Part shown: positions 1 through 11,200 of the stretch, one piece after another
How the letters are laid out: each line of letters opens with the position of its first letter
How positions within the stretch are numbered: position 1 is the stretch's first letter
DNA from: Leucaena leucocephala
Taxonomy: Eukaryota > Streptophyta > Magnoliopsida > Fabales > Fabaceae
Assembly: GCA_037074615.1 (NCBI GenBank)
Contig: CM073520.1
Coordinates: 34,591,527-34,655,526, forward strand
Direction: 5' to 3'
DNA: 64,000 nucleotides
Program-made: the position numbers and the translations under genes
The notes under the pieces: model-generated
The model's database searches: none
What the model saw: only the letters and a program-made list of their open reading frames with translations
Told to the model about the DNA's origin: nothing

Positions 1-177
1 TCGAGTCTGGTTTTCTGATACATGATATTTGGCCAAAATTACAAATAGTTGCCTTCATTCTGATAACATTGTAACATAAACACACAAAATTAAGGTTCTT
101 CTGAATGGATGTAACCAGCAATGGAATTGTAACCAGGTATATTATGTGAGTTTATTTTATTTATCTGTTGCATGCAG

Positions 178-1801
178 TTTCAGCACAGTGGAAGCGCTTA
201 CCCACAGGCAATGAACCCCCTCCTGCTCGAGCATATCATTGTATGACAGTTATTGGTTCAAGGTATATGTTATTTGGTGGTTTTGATGGAAAATCAACAT
301 ATGGTGATATATGGTGGTTGGTTCCACAAGGTAAATATTGTAATTTCTGGTTTTTCTTTATTGATAAGTTTTTTTTTGGTCAATAATATCTTTATATATA
401 GTTAAATTTCCCTTTTACTTCAGGTTTTTCTTTGATATGTCTGAAAGAGCAGATGTCTGATTAACTTATTTCTTTGTTCAACCTCTTCAGCATATCGAAA
501 GTAGTAAAAAGCCTTTCAAGATTTATTTAAGTATTAAAAATAAGGAATTCTTGTCTTGATCTGCAGTCTGAAATTTTTCTTAGCTGTAATGATATGATTT
601 CATGCAAAGTGAGCTTGTTCTCTGCCTATTCTCCACTAATAAATAATAAATTTAAACGTAAATTTCACATCCTAAACTCTCACTTTTTTGCCTGTTCCTC
701 AGAGGATCCAATTACTAAGAGAGTAGCTGCATCTCCACTCAATAATATTCCTGAAAGTAAGGATTCTGCATCAGCAAATGATGATTTTCAATCTTCATTC
801 AAGGTATAAATCACGTGAAGATTCTTGGTAATTGTTTTGGAATTCAGGAATGCCATACATGTATAGGAAAAGTTTGGTCACATCCCAATATGTATCCCCT
901 TTTGTTGTCACGGGTTTATCTTTGTGGCTTTACTAGTTCACTACTGTTACTTTTGTCAGGAAAGTCAAACAGAGACGTCTCTTTTCTCAGAATTGCAAAA
1001 AAGATTGGAGATATCAGTTTCATTGTCCAATTCTAGGCTTCCTATTGTGGATGAGCTCGAAGATAAAGAACTGCTTGAATTGGCATCAAGGATAGCTGGA
1101 GAACAAGTTTCTAGCAATTTACAGGTAAGATACATTGTTAACACATATGCTGTATTGAGGTATTCATTCTGATTGAGATTTTTTTTCTTGCCAAAAAAAG
1201 GCAGTTGAAGCACTACGTGACCACTGGAAGAAGTCTGAACCAAATTTGGTTAAACTTATGGAGCTTGGACCTTTGCTTCGGGATTATCAACGTCTGATTT
1301 ACCGACACCATCTGTAAGAATTATTTTGATGTCCTTAAACATTTGCCTCTGTCTTATGCTATAAAGTTTGAAATAAAATACTTTCACTTATTAAAAACTC
1401 TATTAATCCAGTTTATGGATGTTTTTCTTTTAGCCTTTTCCTTTTAACTTGATGCATTGAGGTTTTTACCTTTTCCTAATGTTGCTTATGCTTGTAAATT
1501 ATAGAGAAAGCAGTGGATCAGATCCACAACCTGGGCTAGATGGGCATAAGATTTATCAATTTTATCATATCAAAGATTCTTCTCAGGTATGATTTTTAGG
1601 TTATGGCCATTTCTTCCTTAACTTGATCTTTTGTTTCCCCTTTACCATGCTTTTCTTTTCAAAATTTGGAAAATAAGTGATATGCTGAATTTTTACAGAA
1701 AAGGAAAACTTGTGTTTCATTGTCTCCTTTTTGTCACATTGCAGTTACGGATGGATGATGTTCCAAAACTCTTGGAAGGTTACAAGCAACTACCTCTTTA
1801 A
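178..1801 (+). CDS. Kelch-repeat (galactose-oxidase-like beta-propeller) protein, 3' part
   Basis: Six exons can be joined in one frame: 178-330, 703-803, 960-1124, 1201-1313, 1505-1586 and 1745-1801 (TAA at 1799-1801). All introns are GT-AG and phases match. The first visible exon carries a kelch blade with PPPARAYHCMTVIGSRYMLFGG followed by a conserved tryptophan, typical of a kelch beta-propeller. The later exons encode an acidic, probably helical tail with ELQKRLEIS, LRDHWKKSEPNL, LLRDYQRLIYRHHL and a C-terminal MDDVPKLLEGYK. That tail layout resembles a family of plant kelch proteins related to the kelch-type acyl-CoA-binding proteins, but no acyl-CoA-binding domain is visible here. The 5' exons, start codon and other blades lie upstream of the window; bases 1-177 read as intron. 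Molecular role unknown; kelch propellers usually mediate protein-protein contacts. Confidence 0.85.
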
Positions 1802-2666
1802 ACTTAATTTATCTGATGAATATTAGTCTTAATTTCATTTAAATTTAAAAGATGGTTCCCAGACAACCATTCCAGAATCGCTGTAAGTTTTGGCTAGTTC
1901 GTAAGTAATCTTGAATATAATCTTTTGTTAAGAGTTGTTAAAACCTGACCAAAGTATATGTTCGTTTGTATCAAGGATGTAATTCTCCATATCTTCGTTT
2001 AAATTTGGAGAAGTTTGTATAATTGACAAGATGGATCCCGTTTATTGCAAATATTGGTGCAGGGATCAAGTGAAGTTTATTAGGGTTCAGAGCATTTTAT
2101 TTAAATAAAATAAGAAAAGATAATATCAATAATCTAATTTTATAACTATAGTTGAGCACTGCATGGTTTAACCATGTGATTAATCAAAGGATCAGTCTTG
2201 CTCATTGATTTAGAGTTATGATGCGTATGAAAAAGATTCTAGCAACACTTAACTTCTATTTGATTAACAAGTCTTATATTGGTTTAGTTATATAAATTGT
2301 AAGATATTATTATATTTTATCTATAATTAATTTTTTAAATAAATTAATAATCAAAATGTCTCATTTAATAGCTTTATTTGAATATTTTTTTATGTTATTT
2401 TCTATTTCTGTTTACTGTATCTCTATTAGCTTTTTCTATATGTCTAAATTATTTTAAATGATTTTTTATGATTTTCTCTTTTATTAACATTTAAAAATAA
2501 GTTCTTGAACAATATAAATGCAAGTACACTTATACAAGTTGGCAAAAAAAGTAGACTTACACAAGCGACAAAGAGTCAAAAAGTTCAAGCTATTTTTTTT
2601 TTCCTTGGCCTAAAAAATAGATGAAGCTAATTAATACACTTAACGGCAGCCACATTAACTTGTGTT
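1802..2666. other. Convergent intergenic spacer
   Basis: AT-rich DNA between the stop codons of two convergent genes (kelch on +, DUF662 on -). It should contain both 3' UTRs. No reading frame with recognisable protein similarity and no clear repeat was seen. Confidence 0.6.
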
Positions 2667-3891
2667 TCAATTCATGGATTCTATGGTCCTGCTCAGCTCC
2701 TCCAACTTCTTCATCCTTATTCTTTCACTCTCAGTCAGTAGCTAAGAATAAATTAGCAGACAAAGTCAAAATAAATAAATATATAAAATTGAAGATAATA
2801 GAATTTCAATATGTTGATGAATGTATTATACCTCCATTAATGTTGTAATCAGATGAGACTTCTCTTTATTCTTTTCATTAAGAGCTTCTAAGGCTTCTCT
2901 GTACTCTTTCTCCTATCATTCAATTTCAAAAATTCAGATTCCCTTTTAATCCTTCTTCATTTTCTGACCAATAAATTCTTAAAAATAACAAAATAACAAA
3001 CATTTTTACCTTTTTTTGGCAGCTCTGCCCTAGTGGCTTCAAGTCTCTGTTAGCCATGTCAATTTTCTTACGTACCATTGCCACTTCCTTTCTCAGGGGA
3101 TCTTCCAACACTTCAAGCTCCTTCAAGTTTCAAAGACATTAACAAACAAGAAATTTCATTATTATATTTAATATGAGCCCTTTTTCCTAAAGTATTTCTT
3201 TTTTATTAAGGGCAATTTTAAAATATTTAAAGCTTTTATTAATTTTAGCTAAATTTCTTAATCTATATAATAAATATGTTAATTGGTTCTTATACTAAAG
3301 ATAGGATGTATTCACTAGAGAAATAGAAGGAACAAGAATGCTTAGTATATAGAAAATTAATGAACATTAATTCCCAGATTGTGAATTAAGGGATAAGCAG
3401 GAGATATGCTGCAATAAATAAGAGTTATTACACCTTCCTAATTGATAGTCATCTTGACCTTATAAATAGGGGTGCTTCTACAGTTATTCTTCGCCCTAGC
3501 TGTTGAGTCATCTGCTATTTCTTCTTCTCTCTCTCTTATATGGTGATTTATACCGTTTTATCTCTCTCCCTTTACTTTTCCTATAGTTTAGTTATTGGCA
3601 AGTCGTGGGTTGGATCTTAACTTCCTGTCCCTATAATTCAAAAGTATATGTGGGGGGGGGGGGGGGGGAGATAGTGAAACTTACTTCCCAAATATGTGCT
3701 AAGCGCTTAGTCTCTTCTTCAGCACGGCCAAGTTGTCGTTCAACTTTCTCTCTAACCTCCATCTTCTTTCTCTCTATCTCTTCTTCTTTAGCTTGAAATG
3801 TAGAAATGGCGAACTTTGATATCTGCTCATCCTCAAAATCTTCTGTTGATAGCCTCCCGCTGCTTCCAATACTATTCCCAATGTTCTTCAT
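2667..3891 (-). CDS. DUF662 / RAB6-interacting golgin-like coiled-coil protein, complete
   Basis: Four exons on the minus strand, 3891-3685, 3120-3010, 2912-2832 and 2741-2667, all phase 0 with GT-AG borders, give 157 aa plus stop (69+37+27+24 codons and TGA). The protein has a short polar N-terminus with an acidic stretch (STEDFEDEQISKFAISTFQ), then one long charged helix: AKEEEIERKKMEVREKV, RQLGRAEEETKRLA, DPLRKEVAMVRKKID, LNEKNKEKSHLITTLME and MKKLEELSRTIESMN at the C-terminus. This order is characteristic of the plant DUF662 family annotated as RAB6-interacting golgins. A Golgi-tethering role is implied by the family name but is little tested in plants. Length is as expected for the family, and the ATG at 3889-3891 opens the conserved exon. 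A 17-base G run lies in intron 1 close to the donor. The leader, seen on the + strand at about 3922-3933, has an AAACCCTAG motif common in plant leaders. Confidence 0.9.
3652..3668. repeat. Poly-G (sense poly-C) tract, 17 bases
   Basis: Uninterrupted G run on the + strand, so C in the sense of the DUF662 gene, about 16 bases inside intron 1 from the GTAAGT donor. It stands out in otherwise AT-rich DNA and is a likely length-polymorphic microsatellite. Confidence 0.9.
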
Positions 3892-4318
3892 CTTCTAAAC
3901 TCTCTCTCTCTATCCTCCCCCTGAAAACCCTAGCTCCTCAGAACTCTTCTTCTCTGGTTTTTATGTCTGATCAGGTTGGCACTTGTTTTGCCTTTACTTC
4001 AAAACTAGCTTTCTCTTGACTTTTGAAAGCAGCAAAGAGAACATACCCTCCTTCTTAATGGAGGTTTTCAATGCATTCAAGAGGATCTCACTAATCTCAG
4101 CGCTATATATATATATATCAGCTGAGAATCTGAAACTAAACTGAGATTGAATTTGCAGAAAGAAGGTGATGTTTTTATATACTTTATGAAATAAGCTTTT
4201 GCTTTTCTTAGGAGTGACTTCTACTCTTCAATCCTAAGTAGTTAGCTATAATGGACACAGATCAATAAAGTGGCTACATAGATGAGACTTAATATTGAAG
4301 TTGTTCCTTGAAGCAAAA

Positions 4319-4320
<2 letters not shown>

Positions 4321-4350
<30 letters not shown>
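4321..4350. repeat. (TA)15 microsatellite
   Basis: Fifteen perfect AT dinucleotides. A shorter TA run at about 4103-4120 lies ~210 bp upstream of the DUF662 ATG and could include its TATA element. Confidence 0.9.
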
Positions 4351-4353
<3 letters not shown>

Positions 4354-5439
4354 CATTTAGGTAAGAATTGTGACTAACTTTTCACCTTTATGCCTAGTCA
4401 ACCTTAGAAATGACATAATCCTATTTTATTACACCCCAACAACTTGAGTTCAAGCTGTTTTTTTGGGCATGCATGTATCCATTGTGTAAAGTCTACTTTT
4501 TACTATTATCAATATCATTCTTCACAATAGAGAAATTTCATCATATCATCATATAGATAATAGGGATGCATTCTTATTGGTTTCTTCATTTATGTTTTTT
4601 TTTTTGTAAACTTAGTTTGTGTTTTTTTTTAGTTTGCCAAAAGTTTGTCCAATTGAAGTTTGGTAAAAGTTAGTTATTTTATTAACATAATTAATGATTG
4701 GATACAATTTTTTCCACACTGAAAGTTGTCTGGATACATTCATATATAATAATGAGTACTTTATATGGTCCTAAATGTATAAATTAGATAATTAATTTGT
4801 AGTTAGAGATTAAGAAAATTAATTAAATTTTTATTCATAAAAAGTGTGTTTTGGCTTTTCTGAAGTACCAATTTTAATTATTTACATTAAAAATTATTCT
4901 TCTAATGAAAACTCAATAATATGGGCAATTAATAGGAAGAAGTTAGGGGGAAAATTATAAATTTATAAAATAAAGTTAATTGAGTTTTTATACTTAGGGT
5001 TAAAGTAAATCCTATTGATTTTTATATTTATGATAAAAGGGAATAATATGAAACAAATAATAGTTAGAGATTTTTAACAAACAAAGAATCAAAAGCTAAA
5101 ATAAGGCCAAGGAACTTTTAGCAAACTGAGTTTCATCATACGAGGTAATGGACTTTTGGGATAAGCTTGTACAACCAAAACAAACCCCATAGAAGGAGAT
5201 ATGTTTTAAGGACCTTCATATGTGAAATGACCAAATTTTCATTACTTCATACAATGGAAAATGCCATGGTAACTATTTTCTAATATTGTGTGATTTTAAG
5301 TCTAACGCTGAATTTATAATATAGGAATATGTGATATAAAAAGATTCTTTCCTTCGCTCACACCTGAAAGTTTAAACTTATAATCTTCTGTAAATTACCT
5401 AAATGCTTCTCTATTAAATCATTCTTAATGATTTGTTTC

Positions 5440-5715
5440 CATTTTTTGTTGTAAAAAATTTTTTGAGAAGAGATTAGGCTCAACCATGATCTAAGGGTAG
5501 AACAAAATCTCTCTTCTTCTTAGGTAATACTAATATTAGGTAGGGCGAGCCGTCAATTACTCTCAGGCATAAACATATGTATCTAAGAACTATGATGCTT
5601 ACTATGATATTTCTATCAGTATTGCGACTTGAATCACAACAAAATAGTACTTTTTAAGAATTGAACATATTTTAAATAGTCATATATTTTATCTTTTTAT
5701 CAGTTAAACCTATGC
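5440..5715 (-). repeat. Copy of ~260 bp dispersed repeat family
   Basis: The reverse complement reads TTTAACTGATAAAAAG, then ATATATGACTATTT, TTTGTTGTGATTC, TGAGAGTAATTGAC and ACCTAATATTAGTATTACC, ending in a T/A-rich tail. The same order occurs at 13640-13880 (minus), 54970-55210 (plus), 57240-57510 (plus), and truncated at 51040-51215 (plus). It has no coding capacity and is probably a non-autonomous mobile element, perhaps SINE-like. Confidence 0.6.
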
Positions 5716-7842
5716 ACGCTTATGATTTGTTCCCATAGTTTCTTTTACATGCATGCAGTAAAATTACAACTTTACTGTTACTTGTATATTAAAGGAAGAG
5801 TTCCCACATTATTTGGGATCGTGGAAGTCCAAACACACACACACACATTAACCTGTGATTTTAGGCTAATAAATGAGCTAAGAGGAGTAGTGGGCTTGTG
5901 TACATGATATTAGGCCACTGGAGGCCGATCTCATCCCAATATAGGACCCGAATTGTGAGAGGTCTCTTGAGATGGATTTGTCATGAACGGTCCTACCAAT
6001 ACTTCCAATATTTAGAATTAAATTTTATGTAGAATTGGTACATAAAAAATAGACTTATATCATATAAAGATACGAGTTATTTTCTATTGATATTATGAGA
6101 GTTTATTTAATAGAAAATATTATAAATCTCCTATAAATACTCTTTAAACCCTGATGTTATGCCCTGATTTTAGTGGAAGACCAGCACCGAACCTATCTAA
6201 ATTTTTTTATATAAAAAAAAATTATATACACTATTTTTTATATATCAAACTAAATTTTAAAAGTTATATTGAGTTTTGACTAATTTTAAATCAAGTTAGA
6301 TCGTATTACATAGGAGTAATCACTATACTTTGTTCCAATTTTCTATTTAGTCTTTATACTTTACATTTTTTGTAACGCATTTCCTATACTTATTTAATGT
6401 GACAATGTTAATCCTTTAGTTTTTGTTTTGACAAATTCATCCCTTCTTTCTCCACGTGGCCAAAACAACATTATTAAAATGCATAGATGCCAAATTGTGA
6501 TGGCAAAATTTGCGAGGGAGTGGGAATCAACTTATGATTTAGTGTCATGAAAACCTTCATATAAATAGGAGGACAAGCATTCGATTATACTTGTAACTTC
6601 TGTTAGTGTTTGCTCTTTTATTTATTTATTTATTTTTAAAAAAAGATTGTGAGGCAATCCTTAGGTCCACATTGATATAATCATCTTATAATAGTAGAGC
6701 TTGTTGAAGTGAAAAAATCCTAATGCCATCTTTAGTAGGTGCAAAGTAGAAATGGGGAAAGGGAGGTGAAAGTGGAATCTTCCATTTTCTTCGTTTGGTA
6801 TGATATAAGTCACTTCTATTTCTAATATTTTAGGTTATTTCAGTTCTATCAGAAAAAGTTAAGAATTGAGATAATACAAGTGGAAGTAAAATTTTTTAGA
6901 CTATTTTATCCCAGTTATAAAATTTTTGGATAACTTTAACTTTTGTCAAGTTATAAAAAAATATTTTAGATTATTTTATCTCAAATTATAAAATAATATA
7001 CATCAATTCTATATTTATTTATATCATATCAAATAAGTTTTTAAAGCTTATTTTCAGCCTAATTTTACTTCCATTTCTATTTTAGCTTCTACTTTTATAA
7101 AAAAAACTCTTTCATCCTATCAAATATACAGTAAGTACTATGAAATCTTGAGAGATAATATTAGTAGGGAGGAGAGAAAAGGTTAGGAAGAATGCAAAAA
7201 GGCAGATAATTTTTAAGTAAAACAAATAAAAATATCCTATAATTTTATAAAATCATCTTCTCTATTTCAATAGATTAGAATTTTGTAGTTGCCTCCGACC
7301 ATGACATTCCTGCCATTTCTCACATTCTTCTTAAACCTTATTTTCCCTCCTTGATTCTCTTATTTATTAAAAAATGAAAGCTAAAAAAACTATAGCATAC
7401 GGTATTTGAAAGGGACTTAATAATTTCACATGTTCTTTCATTTCAAAATGTCTATGACTACAAGATAATAGTAGTAACATGAAAGCTGATCCGAAAGTTA
7501 CAATCTTTTCCACTCCCCATCTCCATTATATAAGCATCTAGCTACATTCTACCTATGCTATGCAATGCCCTGGGGACTGATTTAAAAAATTGTAAAGTTA
7601 GAAGGCCAAACTTAGAAACTAGTGCAAAGTATTAGGACAGAAAGAGTTAATTTCCCTAATATGCTAACAGTCAAAACACAACTCGTTTGCATAGCGCATG
7701 TAGATAGGAAAGCCACGGTGAGTCGTCCAACTAAAATAAACCAAGACTGCTTTTACGTGAAATAATTTATTGGAAGCTAAAAATTCTGACGCACAAACGA
7801 TTAATCCGGTTCGGATGATCTGAAGAAGAAACACTGAATCCT

Positions 7843-8295
7843 ATGCTACTTTTCCGTGCGCTCCGGCAAAGATCATTCATCAGTGGCGACGCTCTCTTTT
7901 CCTCTTCCACTATTCTCTTGATTTCCCGAACACTGTTTCCTTGCTTTACTCGTTTAACTCTGAATTATTCTCCCTTTTCCTCTATCTCCATGTGGAACCT
8001 CACCGCTTCTTCCAAAAAGGTTTGAGAAATCTTGTCGATAGCTCACTCTTTCAACTTTTTCCATGATGCATCACTCCCCTTGAATTTTCATTGATCTGTG
8101 TTTGCCAACAGATCCTTCAAGAACTTGCTAGGGTTAGGGTTTTCCGGGATTGGGTTGACCGTGTAATTCTGGTGCGGTGGTTGAAATTTTTGTATCGATT
8201 CGATTGATGAGACTTTTATAATCTCTGTTGGATTTAAGAAATTTGGGGAAAAATTTAGGGTTTTTAAGGTTTATCCTTTGTGTAGTGAACTCAGG
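7843..8295 (+). other. Probable 5' leader of the XS-domain gene with a possible spliced uORF
   Basis: Pyrimidine-rich sequence typical of a plant leader precedes the main ATG. A good donor (AAAAAG|GTTTGA, exon end 8019) and acceptor (CCAACAG, exon start 8112) suggest a leader intron. An ATG at 7843 opens a frame of 59 codons up to the donor, which after splicing runs 31 more codons to a TGA before the main ATG. The 90-residue product would start MLLFRALRQRSFISG. It could be a uORF or chance; transcript data would decide. Confidence 0.4.
8128..8144 (+). promoter_or_regulatory. Telo-box-like motif in the leader
   Basis: GCTAGGGTTAGGGTTTT contains the reverse complement of AAACCCTAACCCT, the plant telo-box, known from promoters and leaders of many housekeeping genes. 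It lies about 150 bp upstream of the XS-gene ATG in the presumed leader. Functional use is inferred. Confidence 0.4.
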
Positions 8296-11200
8296 ATGCA
8301 ATCCAGACGGCGTCAAGATCATGTTACAGTATCTTCAACATCGCGCGTACAGCCCCGACTTGAACTGTGTTCTCAGTCATATCGAAGAACTCGCCATGAT
8401 GGGTTGGAACGGGAGATTGGACACGAGAGGAACTTGAGTCCTCATAAGATAGATGGGCTGCGAAGGGGTGCTAGTGCAAACAAAGGGGGTGATGATTTTG
8501 AGAGGAGGGATCATGGTTGGCATTTGGGAGATCGTAGGGGCAACCAGGTCAACTCCAGATCGCCTCCTATTGAACAAGCGAGAAAAAGGGCACTTTTTGA
8601 TGATGGGGTTAGGCGTAGAAGTGGTTCCCCATCTATGGGGATGAGACCAAGATATGAAATGGCCAAAACCACAGAATACTATGTTGATGGTGAAAATTTG
8701 GATACAAAGCATGCATATGGATATGACCATGCTAACTCTATGGTTAATAGAGGGAAGGATTTAACTGATAGCAGATTAGGTGGTGGACAAGGCATGCCGG
8801 ACCATAAGTTGATGGTACATGAAAGTGTAGCACGAGGATCTTATGGGCTAGTTCCTGATACAGGTCTAACATCTCAATATAAAGAAACTGATGGGCACTT
8901 GCCTCTCTTGTCAAGAGGTGGAGACATGCGGAGATTTGAACATGAGCGACTACAGCATCGTGACTCTCTATCTGAAGATAAGATGCCTGTTTCTGAGTCT
9001 TACAAACATGTACAAAAGCCTATATTACATGCAACAGAAGTATCATGCCCAACAATATCACCTTCTTATATGAAGGATTATGCGAGTACTTCTCAGTTGA
9101 GGGATCATGGAAGCTCCCCTCTAGGAAGGGCAAGGAGTGATATATCATGTTCTCATTATGATGGCAACCGATTACCTACATATTATGAACTACCAAGGAG
9201 CAGTGGAAAACTCCCAGAACCTGTAGGGTATAGTGGATGTGGACAAAGGCCCCTCATGGTTACTGCTAGAGATTCAGAACCTGCGCAGAGGAATATTGGT
9301 CAGCAACGTGGTGCCTTTAGTCCCACTAGGACTGAACAAGAAGAATATCTTAATTCCAAATTACAGGCAGGTGCACAGGGTGAACGTGGATTTCAGTATG
9401 ATGATTTGCATAGAAGAATAGCTCCCCATGGCCGGTTAGATTATGAGCAAGCTCAAATGAAATATAATAATAGAGAGTTGTCTGCACCCTTTATTACAAA
9501 TCATGTTCTAGATAGGAATGGTAAGGGTGTAGAACATTATGGTAAACGCAGGAGAGTTTCTATAAATGACCACCCAGCATTACAAAAACCAAAGTATGTT
9601 GACTACCATGATATGGCCAGAACATCAATTGCAACAAAGCAAAGTGAGGATCGTTTGAATTCTGGTTGTAATTATTTTGAAAGCGACAAGAGAATGCCAC
9701 GAGAGTATGAAGCTTCATATCTGGCTGTATCTGAGGCTGAACGATCGTCAGTATTAAGATTAGAATATGAGCCTCAAAGAAATAGAGGTCCAGGCTTTCA
9801 TCAAGAAAGGTTTCAAAATAATCCTTTGACTAAATATGATTCAGAAGCCCACGGACATGCTGCCAGAGTGCATGATATGAAACGGGGTCTTGGCATTCAT
9901 GATCATTCTGATAGACAGTTGAAAAGAAAAAACAATGCAGATGATGATATATATCTGAGTGACTCGAGAGCAATAACATCATATAATTGGGATGCACTTG
10001 AAGAATATCAAGATCCTTATGAGGATGAAGGTTGGATAGATGATGAAGAAATGAATGTAATGTGTTCATCTGATAATGTTGGACTTGACTATAGGTTCTA
10101 CAGAAAGGACAGAAGAGAATACAATCAATTGGACATGGTAGAAGATTTTCCATCTGATGACTGGTTATCATCTCAAGATTCTGTGGGATATGCACAACGA
10201 CATGCATTTCGATTTCGTAAGTATTCCAATCAAAATGTAAAGAGTCATCCAAGATCTAATTCTGCAAGCTGGAATAAACCCCAGCATTTCTTTAAAAGAA
10301 ATGCATTTCATAAACAACCTAAAGTTTGGAAAAAATATCATTGTTATGATGAGAATGTGCATACAAATAATCATGAGTTATCTGAAGATTTGATAAGTGC
10401 AACAGAATCTGAGCCAACAGAAGGCTCTGAGGAGTTTAATCAAAAGGTACAAGAGGCTTTCCTAATGTACTCAAAGAGGTTGAATGTGAACTCATCTGTT
10501 CAAAGAAGGTACAAAGAGCAAGGAAAAGCTGGTAGTTTGTTCTGCATCGTATGTGGTAGAAGGTCTGTTTTCTTTTCCATGCTGCTCTTTCTGTAAATGG
10601 AGCACTTCTGTTCAAATATTGAATCAGGCGTTCTGTGGTATTTAACTTATAGGTGCAGTCAAGTATGCATGCTATAATTCTTAAGACTATGTTTTGGCCC
10701 TTAGATGATAGATTTCCATAACTTTGAAGTATAACATGCTGCAATGTGATTCTTCTATTTTTTAAGGTGGACACCCTGATGGATTTCTCGCATCAATTTT
10801 ATCCTATGTCAATAGGATAAAATATTTGGTAAATAGTTATGTGGATGGACATGAGTTGTGAAGCTAGTGGAAGTGGTGTCCATGCTTATGAATGATGGTG
10901 GAAATTACTTGTATATTGATTGCTGTATTGTATAGGTTTTGAATTAAGAACTTAGGATAGAGCTGTTGTTAGAGTTGACATCGAGTTATATTGCTATGCA
11001 AAATGAGATACCAAATAGCTATGTTGGCCTTTAGATGACTATAGCAATGTAATATTGAGGAAGGGAAAGAAGTCAGTTAGGATAAGTTTCTTTCACATAT
11101 GCAAAAGAAATTTATTTTAGGAGGAGGAAAAATAGACGAAGGAGGATATGGTATCCACTTAGATAAAAAGGAGAAGAAAATAAAAGAATCATGAAAATAA

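Larger units (their letters stand above)
3892..7842. other. Gene-free, repeat-rich intergenic region
   Basis: About 4 kb of AT-rich sequence between the DUF662 start and the XS-gene leader. It should hold the divergent promoters of both genes. It contains TA microsatellites at about 4103-4120 and 4321-4350, a copy of a ~260 bp dispersed repeat near 5440-5715, SINE-like fragments near 6130-6220 and 6535-6610, and a palindromic hAT-MITE-like stretch around 6780-7130. No credible protein-coding gene was found. Confidence 0.6.

Noticed and set aside
8377..8730. Antisense ORFs of 100 or more codons across the large XS exon (also 9830-10252)
   Set aside because: They overlap the XS coding exon on the other strand with no domain similarity and no codon structure of their own.
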